Of a stretch of 64,000 nucleotides of DNA, positions 1 through 8,017 are shown piece after piece (position 1 is the first letter of the stretch; each line of letters begins with the position of its first letter). Both the position numbers and the translations under genes were made by a program. The notes beneath the pieces were generated by a model that was not told the origin of the DNA, did no database searches, and worked only from the letters and a program-made list of their open reading frames with translations. Where the stretch lies: the NCBI GenBank assembly GCA_020632665.1, contig JACKFC010000018.1, forward strand, positions 1 to 64,000, written 5' to 3'. Source of the stretch: Deltaproteobacteria bacterium. Its GTDB lineage: Bacteria > Myxococcota_A > UBA9042.

Positions 1-389
1 CCTGCGACGTGCTGCAGCGCTTGGAGTCCGAGCCTGACGACGCGCTCGCCGCCGAAGCGCGCCTGGGCCGCTGTCGCGCTGGGCTGGCCGCCGCCTGCGC
101 AGCCGCCGTCGTCGACCTGCAGCAGGGCAGCGAGCATCTCCGTGCCGCCGCAGCCCGGGCGCTCGGCGTCGGGATGCGGAAAACGCGCGATCCCGACGTG
201 ACGGTCGCGCTGCAGGCGGCGCTGCAGGATCGCAGCCCGGTGGTCCGGCGGGTGGCCGCGGAAGCCCTGGTCGCCTTCCGCGACGACGCCGACATCGCCG
301 CGAGCCTCGAGCGCGCGCGTCGCCAGCATCCCGCCGATCTCGGCTATGTGGTCGACCGTGGCGTCGGCGCGCAGGAGCCCACGCCATGA
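1..389 (+). CDS. HEAT-like repeat protein, C-terminal part (5' end outside window)
   Basis: Open frame running in from the left edge; a GTG occurs at position 9, but the frame is open from base 3, so the true start is probably upstream. The visible residues are Ala/Arg-rich amphipathic helices, with a repeat such as SPVVRRVAAEALVAFRD that is typical of HEAT/PBS-lyase-type repeats (scaffold for protein contacts). No catalytic motif is seen. Its TGA (387-389) overlaps the ATG of the next gene by four bases, so the two are probably co-translated. The specific role is unknown. Confidence 0.6.
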   Translation, partial: CDVLQRLESEPDDALAAEARLGRCRAGLAAACAAAVVDLQQGSEHLRAAAARALGVGMRKTRDPDVTVALQAALQDRSPVVRRVAAEALVAFRDDADIAASLERARRQHPADLGYVVDRGVGAQEPTP

Positions 390-1081
390 ACGCTCGCACG
401 TCCTTCGCTCGCACCCTCTCGGCCGCACTGCTCCTTGCGCTGCTCGGCGCGTTCGGCTGCAAGGAGACGGCGCCCACCGAGGCCGACGCCGGCGGACCGC
501 AGCTGCCCGCGCCGCCCGAGGTCGGGGACGAGAAGGGTCCCTTCGTGCTGCGCTATTTCTCGCCGACCAGCGGCAACCTGCTGGTCGCCAAGACGCCCGC
601 CGACGTCCCCGAGGCTGCCCGCGGCCAGGTGCTCGTGGTGCCCGACGATCCCGCGCTGCGTGGGCCTTGGATCTTCGTCGCCGACCTGACCAGCAAGGCG
701 GGCGAGCACTACGCGGTGCAGGTCGTCGACCGCTACGCGCTCGAGGCCGAGGTCCGCGCCGAACAGCTGAAGAAGGCCCCGCCCGCCGGCATGCCCGGGT
801 CGGCGAAGGCCGACGTCGGCGGCGGCCCGCAGGTGATCCTCTACAAGACGGCATGGTGCGGCTACTGCAAGAAGGCGGCCGAGTACCTCAAGCTCAAGGG
901 CGTGCCCTACGTCGCCAAGGATATCGAGCGCGACGCCGGTGCGCGGAACGATATGCTGCAACGCGCGCAGCAGGCCGGCTTCCCGACGTCGCAGCTCGGC
1001 GGCGTCCCGGTGCTGTGGATCAAGGGCAAGGTCCTCACGGGCTTTTCGCGCGAAGCGATCGACCGCGCCCTCGGCGGATAG
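386..1081 (+). CDS. Lipoprotein with C-terminal glutaredoxin-like domain
   Basis: The 231-residue product starts with a signal peptide ending in a lipobox (LLGAFGC, Cys25), so it is probably a lipid-anchored envelope protein. After an acidic/Pro linker and an unassigned middle region (about 45-130) comes a glutaredoxin/thioredoxin-like domain (about 148-231) with a C158-G-Y-C161 active site and the cis-Pro region GVPVLWI. Expected role: thiol-disulfide exchange or reduction of periplasmic proteins; the partner is not evident. It overlaps the HEAT-like gene by four bases. The glutaredoxin call rests on the CxxC plus the GVPVLWIKGKVLTGF pattern; the middle domain is not recognised. Confidence 0.8.
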   Translation: MNARTSFARTLSAALLLALLGAFGCKETAPTEADAGGPQLPAPPEVGDEKGPFVLRYFSPTSGNLLVAKTPADVPEAARGQVLVVPDDPALRGPWIFVADLTSKAGEHYAVQVVDRYALEAEVRAEQLKKAPPAGMPGSAKADVGGGPQVILYKTAWCGYCKKAAEYLKLKGVPYVAKDIERDAGARNDMLQRAQQAGFPTSQLGGVPVLWIKGKVLTGFSREAIDRALGG

Positions 1082-1155
1082 CGCGTTTTTTGACCGCCTG
1101 CGGCCCGCTGCGATGCTGTGGCCACGTCCGCCGATGTGCGGAACGGGAGGCGGCG

Positions 1156-1482
1156 ATGGCGCAGCAGGGCAACGAGCAGAGCAACGTGGTCGACCTGGCA
1201 GCATGGCGGGTCAAGGTGCGTGGGTCTTCGAGCCACGGCAGCCAGCGCCCGGAATGTGCCTTGCGTGAGGTGCGGCCGGACGGCGTCGTGCTCGAGGGCG
1301 CCGATGAAGGCTCGCTCGGCCGCTACGTCTGGTTGGACGTCGATCTGCCCGGTGGCGGCGAGGTGAAGGCGCTCGGCGAAGTCGTCGGCCGTCGCGATCC
1401 GCGTCAGCTGGCGCTCGACGTGAAGTTCAAGCACCTCTTCCCGGATCACCGCCGTGCCCTGCAGGCCGCCCTGGGCGGCTAA
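1156..1482 (+). CDS. Small PilZ-like domain protein
   Basis: Encodes 108 residues from the ATG at 1156, preceded by a purine-rich GGGAGGCGG at about 1144-1153. The pattern of short beta strands (VVLEGADEG, YVWLDVDLPGGGEVKALGEVVG, LALDVKFKHL) and length resemble the one-domain PilZ proteins common in Myxococcota, some of which bind cyclic di-GMP. The canonical RxxxR and D/NxSxxG motifs are not clear (an RPDGVVLEG stretch sits where the second is expected), so c-di-GMP binding is uncertain. It lies 74 bp after the glutaredoxin lipoprotein and is convergent with the next gene. Alternative: unrelated small beta-barrel protein. Confidence 0.55.
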   Translation: MAQQGNEQSNVVDLAAWRVKVRGSSSHGSQRPECALREVRPDGVVLEGADEGSLGRYVWLDVDLPGGGEVKALGEVVGRRDPRQLALDVKFKHLFPDHRRALQAALGG

Positions 1483-1520
1483 AGCGAGCCCCGGTCAGCC
1501 GCGGAAGCGACCATCCACCC

Positions 1521-2693
1521 TCAATCGATCTCGAGACCCTCGCCACCGGCGGGCGCGTCCACCCCGGCCCAGGTCGGCGGGTTCGGCGCGGCCGGCGCCG
1601 GCGGAGCGCTGCGGCTCGGCGCGGCCGCACGGCTCGGCGAGGCCGGTGCGGGCTCCGGATCGGGCGTCCGCATCACAGGCGGCCGAATCGGCGCGCTGCG
1701 GTCGGCTTCGGTCAGGCGGACCTCGTTGCCGTCGACGCCGCGGGCGTAGACGTGACCGCCCTCGACCCGCAGGCGACCGAGCTCTGCCGGTCCGCCACGG
1801 CCCTGCAGCTCCCGCAACAGCGCGGCGAAGTCGAGGCGTAGCAGGCCGTCGACGCCTTCGCCGCCGGCGGAGGCCGCGGCTGCCGGCGCTGCGGCCTGCG
1901 CGCCGCTCGCGGCGACGATGGCGGCCGCGGCGATCAGCGCCAGGTGGGCCGGCTCGGGGTGACGGGCGAGAACCCGGGTGACCTCGTCGATGCCCCCGGC
2001 AGCTGCCTGCGCGGCGCGCGCGGTCGACTCGCTCATATCGGCGCGGTCGAGGCGGGTCTCGTAGAGGACGGCGCCGTCGAAGCGGACGTCGACCAGGTTG
2101 GCGTCGCGCAGGTCGCAGCCGACCAGCACCGCACCCTCGAAGTTGGCCCGCAGCAGGTTGGCCCCGCGCAGGTCGACGTTGCAGAGCACCGCGCCGGCGA
2201 GGTTGGCGTTGTCGAGCACCGCGCCGCCCTGGCGCTGGTCCGAGAAGCGGCTGCCGATGACGAAGGCCTCGGTCAGGTTGCAGTGGTTCAGATCCGAGTT
2301 GGAGAACGTCGTGGCCTTGATCACCGCCCGCGAGAGGTTCGAGTTGGTCATCGGCGTCTCGACCACGTGGCAGCCGTCGAGGACGATCCGGGGCCATTGC
2401 AGGGCCTGCGCCTGGCTCGCCGAGATCTCGCAGTGGCTCAGCCGCGCTGCCTCGAAGCGGGTGCCGCGCAGCAGCACGCCACGCGCCTGCCAGCGGTCGG
2501 CATGCAGCCCCGGCATCGCAACGCCGACCATCTTCGTGCCGAGCATCCGGACGTGGCCGAACTCGACCCGGCCGAATTCCTCGCCGGCGTGGTCGGAGAT
2601 ATCGCAGGGGCCGACTTCGGCGCGGTAAACGCGGCGACGGCGGAGGGCTGCGAGGAGATCAACGGCATTTTGTAGGGAGTCGAGGTCGCTCAT
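1521..2693 (-). CDS. Pentapeptide-repeat protein
   Basis: Encodes 390 residues from the ATG at 2693 (a second ATG four codons upstream is possible; neither has a strong ribosome site). The first ~210 residues contain A(D/N)LxX-type pentapeptide repeats, for example ANLAGAVLCNVDLRGANLLRAN, which build a right-handed quadrilateral beta helix. The rest is an Ala/Pro-rich low-complexity tail with a possible hydrophobic helix (ALIAAAAIVAASGAQAAAPA). The gene is divergent from the kinase at 2783 with under 100 bp between them, so they may share a control region. Such proteins act as scaffolds or DNA mimics; no specific function can be assigned. Confidence 0.75.
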   Translation of the reverse strand: MSDLDSLQNAVDLLAALRRRRVYRAEVGPCDISDHAGEEFGRVEFGHVRMLGTKMVGVAMPGLHADRWQARGVLLRGTRFEAARLSHCEISASQAQALQWPRIVLDGCHVVETPMTNSNLSRAVIKATTFSNSDLNHCNLTEAFVIGSRFSDQRQGGAVLDNANLAGAVLCNVDLRGANLLRANFEGAVLVGCDLRDANLVDVRFDGAVLYETRLDRADMSESTARAAQAAAGGIDEVTRVLARHPEPAHLALIAAAAIVAASGAQAAAPAAAASAGGEGVDGLLRLDFAALLRELQGRGGPAELGRLRVEGGHVYARGVDGNEVRLTEADRSAPIRPPVMRTPDPEPAPASPSRAAAPSRSAPPAPAAPNPPTWAGVDAPAGGEGLEID

Positions 2694-2782
2694 GCGGCGA
2701 AGCATATCGCGCAGGTGGCGAAAAGGAAGGCTTGTGGCACACTCCCGCCGCCCGCCGCCCGGCGCGGCGACCGGGGACGCCC

Positions 2783-3793
2783 TTGAACGCACCGAACGAT
2801 CGCCAGTATCCGCGCCGCCGCGCCTCCCGTACCCAGCTCGACGCGCTGCTCGGCCAGACCATCGACGACGACCTCGTGATCGAGCGACCGCTCGGCTCCG
2901 GGTCACACGCCGACGTCTTCCTCGCCCGGCAGCGCTCGATCGGTGACCGCAAGGTCGCGCTGAAGGTGCTCGGCCGGCCCTACCTCGCCCTGCGCGACGC
3001 GGACTTCCGCCGCGGTGCCCACGCGCTGCTGCGCGAGGCTGCGGTGCTCGGGTTGATGCGGGCGCATTGCTTCGTCCAGGTCCACCGCACCGGCACGCTC
3101 CCCGACGGACGGCCCTACGTCGTGCTCGAATACGTCGATGGTTCGCCGCTCTCGGCCCACGTCGCCGCGGACGCGAGGCTCTCTGCGGCGCGGGTCGCCG
3201 GCCTCGCCGTGCAGATCGCCACCGGGCTCGAAGAGATGCACCTCCGCGGCTTCGTCCACCGCGACGTGACGCCGGCGAACTTCCTGCTCGGCGCCGACCC
3301 ACTCGGTCGTCCGCAGATCAAGCTCATCGACTTCGGCACCGCGACCCGGATCAGCGAGCGCGCCGACCGCTACCGGGTCGGCTACGATATCGAGCACCCC
3401 CTCGGCACCGCCGGGTATATGGCGCCCGAGCAAGCGCGCGGCGACGTGGTCGACGGTCGCACCGACCAATTCGGCCTCGCCGGCCTGTGTTGGGAGCTGC
3501 TCTTCGGCGTGCGACCGACCGCGATCGTGACCCCGACGCAGCGCGCAATGCTGGAATTTCTGCGCAGCGACGCCGCGATCCCGACCGCGCCGCCGCCCCG
3601 GGGCCACGCCGTGCCCGAGGCCCTTGTCGCCGCCCTGCTGCGCGGATTGGCGCGTGATCCGGCCGAGCGCTTCCCGACGATGCGCGAGATGGCCGAGGCC
3701 ATCCTGCGCACGACGGGAGAAGAGGCGTCGAGCGGAGCCTCGGGCGGCAACTGGCTCGGGCGGCTGCTCGGCGGGCGGGGGAACGGTCGATGA
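2783..3793 (+). CDS. Eukaryote-like Ser/Thr protein kinase, first gene of Ccm operon
   Basis: Product is 336 residues if translation starts at the TTG at 2783, chosen because GGGGA lies 5-6 bases upstream; an earlier in-frame TTG at 2732 is too close to its purine tract. Kinase motifs are present: a glycine loop (GSGSHADVF, about 38-46), Lys61 in VALKVLG, H159-R-D161 (HRDVTPANF), D183-F-G and the APEQ element. No membrane segment or sensor domain follows the kinase, so it should be cytosolic. Its stop overlaps the start of the CcmI-like gene (ATGA), coupling it to the cytochrome c maturation genes. Its substrate is unknown; control of that operon or its products is an inference from position only. 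Confidence 0.85.
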   Translation: MNAPNDRQYPRRRASRTQLDALLGQTIDDDLVIERPLGSGSHADVFLARQRSIGDRKVALKVLGRPYLALRDADFRRGAHALLREAAVLGLMRAHCFVQVHRTGTLPDGRPYVVLEYVDGSPLSAHVAADARLSAARVAGLAVQIATGLEEMHLRGFVHRDVTPANFLLGADPLGRPQIKLIDFGTATRISERADRYRVGYDIEHPLGTAGYMAPEQARGDVVDGRTDQFGLAGLCWELLFGVRPTAIVTPTQRAMLEFLRSDAAIPTAPPPRGHAVPEALVAALLRGLARDPAERFPTMREMAEAILRTTGEEASSGASGGNWLGRLLGGRGNGR

Positions 3794-4098
3794 AGGCCGC
3801 CGTCGCCGCGATCGCCATCGGCGCGGTCGCCCTCTTCGTCGTGCTGGCGCTGCGCCACGTCGTGGCGGCGGCGTTCACCCTGGCGAGCGGGCGCGGTCGT
3901 GAGTTCGACGACCCCGACATGCAGCGGTTGCACCTCGAAGACGCGCGTGACGCCGCGCTGCGCAACCTGCGCGAGGTCCACTTCGACTACGAGACCGGCA
4001 AGATCGACGAGCGTGATTTCCGCGAGCTGCGGGCGCGCTACGAAGGGCGCGCGGTGGCGGCCATGCGCGAGTTGGAGTCGCAGGAGCCGTCGGCATGA
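3790..4098 (+). CDS. CcmI N-terminal-like small membrane protein
   Basis: Encodes 102 residues: one N-terminal transmembrane helix (about 5-27), then a charged helical segment LEDARDAALRNLREVHFDYE followed by a TGKIDERDFRELRARYE motif. That layout matches the short CcmI/CycH-type proteins that accompany ccm genes in delta-proteobacterial lineages, where full CcmI helps present apocytochrome to the haem ligation complex. The TPR half of full-length CcmI is absent. It overlaps its neighbours by four bases on both sides. Assigned by motif and context; the precise job in this operon is inferred. Confidence 0.65.
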   Translation: MKAAVAAIAIGAVALFVVLALRHVVAAAFTLASGRGREFDDPDMQRLHLEDARDAALRNLREVHFDYETGKIDERDFRELRARYEGRAVAAMRELESQEPSA

Positions 4099-5147
4099 GG
4101 CGCGATTCGGGCGCAGTTCGCTCGCCGTTGGCCCGCGTGGCGTCGCTCGCGCTCGTCTGCGGCCTCGCCGCGGTGTTCGCGCCGACGCGGTCCGATGCGC
4201 AGTTGCCGAGCGCGCTGCCCGACGCCGCGACGTGGGACGTGGCGATCGGCGACGTCGATGCCGCGGGCACCTTCCGCGGCGCGGAAGGCGTGGCGGTCGA
4301 GATCGTACCGATGGCCACCGACCGCGACGGCGCGTTGCAGCTCGGCGACCCGCTCCGACGCACCAGCACCGCAGGCGGGAAGATCGCCATCCCCGCCGAA
4401 TTGCAGCCTGGGCAAGCGCTCGTCCGCTACGACGCCGAGGGGGGCAGGGCGGTCGCTTCGCTGGTCGGCAAGAGGGCGCGACTCGGCCGCTACGCCCGCG
4501 CCTTGCAGGACGCCGACCTCAGCGCCGACGTGCGGGTCAACCTCGAGGTCGGCGATTCCGGCCTGCGCGCCTGGCAGCTCGTCACGCTCACGACCGAGGC
4601 GCAGGGGGCTCGGCGCTGGACCGAGGCCGCGCCGCTGCAGCTGCCCTTGCTGGCACCGACGGTCGGCGACGGCGTCCTCGATCGCGGCCTCTTCCCCGAC
4701 GGATTGCGCGCGCTGAAGGTCGAGATTCAGGGCGATGGCGTGCTGCAGGGGAAGAACGGCGCCTTGGCCCTGGTCGGCAGCGTCGCGCCAGGACGGCCGC
4801 TGACGCTGCGGATCCAATACCCGATCGCCGTGCCGGGCGAGCGCGTGCGCCTCGGCCTGCGTGGCGTCTTCGGCGAGACGGCGTTGATGGTTGCGGCGCT
4901 CGCGGTGTCGCCGGCCGCGCCGCGCTTCGCCTCGACGTTCCCGGCCCGCATCGGCACCCACCGCGAAGGTCGCGAGCGCCTCGCAGGCTTCGCCACCCTG
5001 CGCGCCATCCGGCCGGGCGAGGTCGTGACGCTGGACGTCCTCGACCTGCCGACGCCGCCGCTGCGGCCGCGACGGCTGCTGGCCAGCCTCTTCCTCGGGC
5101 TCTCGCTGCTGGCGCTCGGCGCCGCGACCCGCAGGCGTCGTTCTTGA
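4095..5147 (+). CDS. Exported protein of unknown function in Ccm operon
   Basis: The 350-residue product has an N-terminal signal peptide (hydrophobic stretch about 14-32, likely cleaved after SDA) and a C-terminal hydrophobic helix followed by RRRRS, so it is probably anchored in the inner membrane with a large periplasmic part made of beta-rich segments. No catalytic motif, CxxCH or thiol pair is recognised. It sits between the CcmI-like gene and ccmA with four-base overlaps on both sides, which ties it to cytochrome c maturation by context. A sandwich/carboxypeptidase-regulatory-like fold is possible but not demonstrated. Confidence 0.6.
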   Translation: MRRDSGAVRSPLARVASLALVCGLAAVFAPTRSDAQLPSALPDAATWDVAIGDVDAAGTFRGAEGVAVEIVPMATDRDGALQLGDPLRRTSTAGGKIAIPAELQPGQALVRYDAEGGRAVASLVGKRARLGRYARALQDADLSADVRVNLEVGDSGLRAWQLVTLTTEAQGARRWTEAAPLQLPLLAPTVGDGVLDRGLFPDGLRALKVEIQGDGVLQGKNGALALVGSVAPGRPLTLRIQYPIAVPGERVRLGLRGVFGETALMVAALAVSPAAPRFASTFPARIGTHREGRERLAGFATLRAIRPGEVVTLDVLDLPTPPLRPRRLLASLFLGLSLLALGAATRRRRS

Positions 5148-5806
5148 GCGGCGAGGTCCTGCTGCGGGCCGAAGGCCTGGCCGCGGCCGTCGACCGGCGG
5201 TACGTCCTGCTCGACCTCGGCCTCGAATTGCGCGCCGGTGAAGTGACCGCCATCGCCGGTGAGAACGGCGCTGGCAAGACGACCCTACTCGGACTGCTCG
5301 CCGGGGAGCGGGCGCCGGATCGCGGCACGGTCCGGCTCGCTGGCGTCGCCCTCGCTGAGGCCGATCCGGCCGCGCTGGCTTCGCGCATCGGCGTGCTCGG
5401 CCATCGCCCGGGCCTGTATTTGGAGCTGAGCGCGGTCGAGAACGTCGTCCTCTTCGCCGCGTTGGCCGGTCGGCCGTGCACCGCTGCCGAAGCGCTCGCG
5501 CACCTGCAGTCGGTCGGCCTCGCCGCCGCTGACGCTGCGAGGCCGGTGCGACATTATTCGCGCGGCATGGCCCAGCGCGCCGCCATCGCGCGCTTGATCG
5601 CCAGCGGCGCCACCATCTGGCTGCTCGACGAGCCCTCGACCGGCCTCGACCGGCAAGGCTGCGCCACCTTGCGCGCGCTGCTCCGCGACGCCGCCGACCA
5701 GGGCAGGGCGCTCTGCGTCGTCAGCCACGATCCGGAGCTGTTGGCGGCCGCCGACCGCCGGCTGGAGCTGCGCGGCGGGCAGCTACACGACGCGGGGGGC
5801 GCATGA
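5144..5806 (+). CDS. ccmA: CcmA, haem exporter ATP-binding protein
   Basis: A 220-residue ABC ATPase, the usual CcmA size. The start is the TTG at 5144, which overlaps the preceding TGA (TTGA) and gives a normal N-terminus. Seen: Walker A GENGAGKTT, signature YSRGMAQR (an unusual SRGM in place of LSGGQ, as is common in CcmA), Walker B IWLLDEPSTGLD and the H-loop His in VVSHD. CcmA pairs with CcmB and CcmC; its ATPase is needed to release haem-bound CcmE. No ccmE, ccmF, ccmG or ccmH is found in the window, so these must lie elsewhere if System I is complete. Confidence 0.9.
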   Translation: MSGEVLLRAEGLAAAVDRRYVLLDLGLELRAGEVTAIAGENGAGKTTLLGLLAGERAPDRGTVRLAGVALAEADPAALASRIGVLGHRPGLYLELSAVENVVLFAALAGRPCTAAEALAHLQSVGLAAADAARPVRHYSRGMAQRAAIARLIASGATIWLLDEPSTGLDRQGCATLRALLRDAADQGRALCVVSHDPELLAAADRRLELRGGQLHDAGGA

Positions 5807-6486
5807 ACCCCAGCTTGGTGCTGCGCCTGACCTGGCTGCTGCTGAAGAAGGATCTCCGCGTCGCCGCGCGCAGCCGTGAGACGTGGGTCTTGGTCCTGCT
5901 CTTCGCCATCCTCTGCGTGCTGGTCTTCGCCTTTGGCTTCCTCCGCGAGGGCGGCGACGGCGCCGAAGTGGTGCCGGGCGCGCTCTGGGTGACGCTGCAA
6001 TTCTCGGCCACCGTCGCGCTGATGCGCCTCTTCTCAGCGGAAGAGGAGGCCGGCGCGCTCACCACGGTCAGCCGCAGCGTCGCCGGCTCGGCACCGCTCT
6101 TCTTCTCCAAGGCGCTGATGCAGCTGATCTTCACCGGCGGCGTGACGCTGACGGTGCTGCCGCTGGTCTTGGTCTTCTTCGGCGCCACCGCGATGCCCAT
6201 CGGCCCGACGCTCGCCGCGCTGCTGCTCGGCCTGCTCGGCCAGGCGGTGGTGGGCACGTTGGTCGCCGGCCTGATGCTGCGGGTGCGTCAACGCGACGTC
6301 TTGTTGCCGCTGGTCCTCTATCCGATCCTCGCTCCGACCCTGATCGCCGGGGTCAAGGTCACGGCCATCAGCGCGAGCGGCGGCGACCCGGAAGTCATCG
6401 CCACCTGGCTGCGGCTGATGGTGGTCTTCGACGCGGTCTTCGTGCTAGCGTGCCCCTGGCTCTATGCCCGCGCTTCCGGGCCGTGA
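5803..6486 (+). CDS. ccmB: CcmB, haem exporter membrane subunit
   Basis: Encodes 227 residues with about six hydrophobic helices and the CcmB-type N-terminus (LLKKDLRVAARSRETW, cytosolic, before the first helix). The segment SAEEEAGAL, with its charged cluster, is also characteristic. CcmB is the integral membrane partner of CcmA in the complex that delivers haem to CcmE at the outer face of the cytoplasmic membrane. It overlaps ccmA by four bases and is followed after 31 bp by ccmC. Confidence 0.9.
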   Translation: MNPSLVLRLTWLLLKKDLRVAARSRETWVLVLLFAILCVLVFAFGFLREGGDGAEVVPGALWVTLQFSATVALMRLFSAEEEAGALTTVSRSVAGSAPLFFSKALMQLIFTGGVTLTVLPLVLVFFGATAMPIGPTLAALLLGLLGQAVVGTLVAGLMLRVRQRDVLLPLVLYPILAPTLIAGVKVTAISASGGDPEVIATWLRLMVVFDAVFVLACPWLYARASGP

Positions 6487-6517
6487 AGCGCCCGCCCCGT
6501 TCGAGAAGGCCCCCCGC

Positions 6518-7237
6518 ATGAGTGCCCAAGCCCCCCGCCCCATCGCGCCGCTGCTCACGCTCGCCGCCGCCACGCTGCTGATCGAGGCGGCGCTCTATGT
6601 CATCGCGGCGCGCACGCCGCCCGACGTCACGCTCGGCGTGGTGCAGAAGATCTTCTACTTCCACGTCGGCACCGCCTTCGCGATGTTGCTGACGATGGTG
6701 ACCGGCGCCCTGCTCTCGGCGCTGGACCTGGTCTCGCCCTCGGATCGCATCGACGCCGCCGCCCGCTCGTGCATCGAGGTCGGCGTCGCGTTCGGCTCGA
6801 TGGTGCTGATCTCGGGGCCGCTCTGGGCGCGCAAATCGTGGGGATACTACTGGACCTGGGAGCCGCGGCTGACCCTGACCCTGCTCGTGGTGCTGCTCGC
6901 CATCGCCGTCTTGCTGATCCGTGGCCTGGCGAGCGACGGCGCGACCGGGCGACGGATCGGCGCGGCGCTGGCGGTCCTCGCTGCGCCGGCCAGCGCGCTG
7001 ATCCACCTCGCGGTCAAGCTCTGGGGCGGCAACCACCCGAGTGTTCTGCAGGGCGGCGGCATCCAGAGCACCGAGATGCGGATCGCCTTCTGGGTCTCGG
7101 TCGCCGGCTTGGTCCTCTTCGCCGCCGCGCTGGTGCAGACCCGCTTCCGCAGCCTGCGCTTGCAGCAGCGGACGGCGGCGCTGGAGCTCGATCTCTCCGC
7201 AATCGCGCTGCGTCGCGCGGGCAGGGGACAAGCATGA
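6518..7237 (+). CDS. ccmC: CcmC-like haem handling protein with altered WWD motif
   Basis: Encodes 239 residues from the ATG at 6518, with about six transmembrane helices. CcmC family landmarks are a His in FHVGTA (helix 2-3 boundary), the tryptophan-rich haem-binding segment, and a second His in NHPSVLQ. The tryptophan segment reads WGYYWTWEPRLT, where classical CcmC has WGxxWxWDxRLT: the Asp is replaced by Glu. CcmC attaches haem to CcmE in the periplasm. It overlaps the next gene by four bases. CcsB/ResC-type proteins also carry a WWD domain, but length and gene order favour CcmC. Confidence 0.85.
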   Translation: MSAQAPRPIAPLLTLAAATLLIEAALYVIAARTPPDVTLGVVQKIFYFHVGTAFAMLLTMVTGALLSALDLVSPSDRIDAAARSCIEVGVAFGSMVLISGPLWARKSWGYYWTWEPRLTLTLLVVLLAIAVLLIRGLASDGATGRRIGAALAVLAAPASALIHLAVKLWGGNHPSVLQGGGIQSTEMRIAFWVSVAGLVLFAAALVQTRFRSLRLQQRTAALELDLSAIALRRAGRGQA

Positions 7238-7506
7238 AGACCCATCGCATCTGGGCCCGGGCCCTGGCGCTCGCCATCGCCGCCGTGCTGGCGGCTTCCT
7301 CGGCGTGGGCCGAAGCGCCGGCCGCGCAGGATCTCTCGCGCTACAAGGAAGAGCCCGTCCCCGGCGGCGCGCTCCTGGTCGCCGCGTACATGGCGATGTG
7401 GGTGATCGCGGCGGGCTTCGTCGGTTGGACGCTGCTCCGCCAGCAGAAGGCGGAGGCGGCGCTGCGTGAACTCGAGGATCGCCTCGAGGCCGGTGCCGGC
7501 CGATGA
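7234..7506 (+). CDS. ccmD: CcmD-like small membrane protein
   Basis: The 90-residue product has a hydrophobic N-terminal stretch ending in SAWA (signal peptide-like) and a second transmembrane helix (LLVAAYMAMWVIAAGFVGWT) followed by a charged helix (RQQKAEAALRELEDRL). That second part matches CcmD, which stabilises the CcmABC complex. The extra N-terminal export-like segment makes it longer than E. coli CcmD (about 70 residues). It is joined to ccmC and to the next small gene by four-base overlaps. Confidence 0.75.
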   Translation: MKTHRIWARALALAIAAVLAASSAWAEAPAAQDLSRYKEEPVPGGALLVAAYMAMWVIAAGFVGWTLLRQQKAEAALRELEDRLEAGAGR

Positions 7507-7679
7507 CCAGCAGCCACGTCTTCTTCATCCCGGCGATGCTGGTGGTGGGCGCGATCGCTGGCTACGTCGTCGGTCGCCGGATGCTCCTGCAAGAGCTCGA
7601 AGAGGCGCGGCGCGCCGAGGCGCGGCGCCAGGCCCGCGAGGCAGCCTTGGCCGACGATCCGCCGCCCGCAGCCGGCTGA
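7503..7679 (+). CDS. Very small single-helix membrane protein
   Basis: Only 58 residues. One transmembrane helix (FFIPAMLVVGAIAGYVVG) is followed by a highly charged, probably coiled, cytosolic tail (LLQELEEARRAEARRQAREA). Evidence that it is real: its ATG overlaps the stop of the CcmD-like gene by four bases, the pattern used throughout this operon, and codon use is like its neighbours. It has no recognised family; a small accessory subunit of the Ccm complex is a contextual guess. Last gene of the operon; the next gene is convergent. Confidence 0.6.
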   Translation: MTSSHVFFIPAMLVVGAIAGYVVGRRMLLQELEEARRAEARRQAREAALADDPPPAAG

Positions 7680-7696
7680 GCCGCCGCCGACACTCT

Positions 7697-7990
7697 CTAC
7701 TTCGGCTTCTTCTTGTTCCGGCTCGCCAGCGAATCACCGCGTGGTCGGCCCGACATCGACATATCGCTCATCGTCACCATCTGCCGCTTGCGCTTCGGCG
7801 AGAAGGGCTTGAGCACGAGCGTCACGTCGGGCTTGGCGCCCGTGACCGGCTTGGGCGGGTCGATATGCGTGGTTCGAGCGTGCACTTCGACGCTGGCGAC
7901 CCGCGGCAGGGTCCCGATCTCGGCGATGCGGTCGGCTTCGATCTCGTCCTCGTCGACGGTCTCGGCGCGCAGGTCTTCGGTCTCGGCCAT
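7697..7990 (-). CDS. Small protein of unknown function
   Basis: Encodes 97 residues from the ATG at 7990, preceded by AGGAGA at good spacing. The N-terminal third is acidic (AETEDLRAETVDEDEIEAD), the middle may form beta strands (RVASVEVHARTTHI, DVTLVLKPF), and the C-terminus is strongly basic (KRKRQMV, SRNKKKPK). No family is recognised. It follows the cyclic-nucleotide-binding gene by 27 bp on the same strand and is likely co-transcribed with it. The basic tail would suit nucleic acid or membrane contact, but nothing specific is shown. Confidence 0.6.
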   Translation of the reverse strand: MAETEDLRAETVDEDEIEADRIAEIGTLPRVASVEVHARTTHIDPPKPVTGAKPDVTLVLKPFSPKRKRQMVTMSDMSMSGRPRGDSLASRNKKKPK

Positions 7991-8017
7991 GGTCTGTTTC
8001 TCCTGCGCTGGGCGTGA

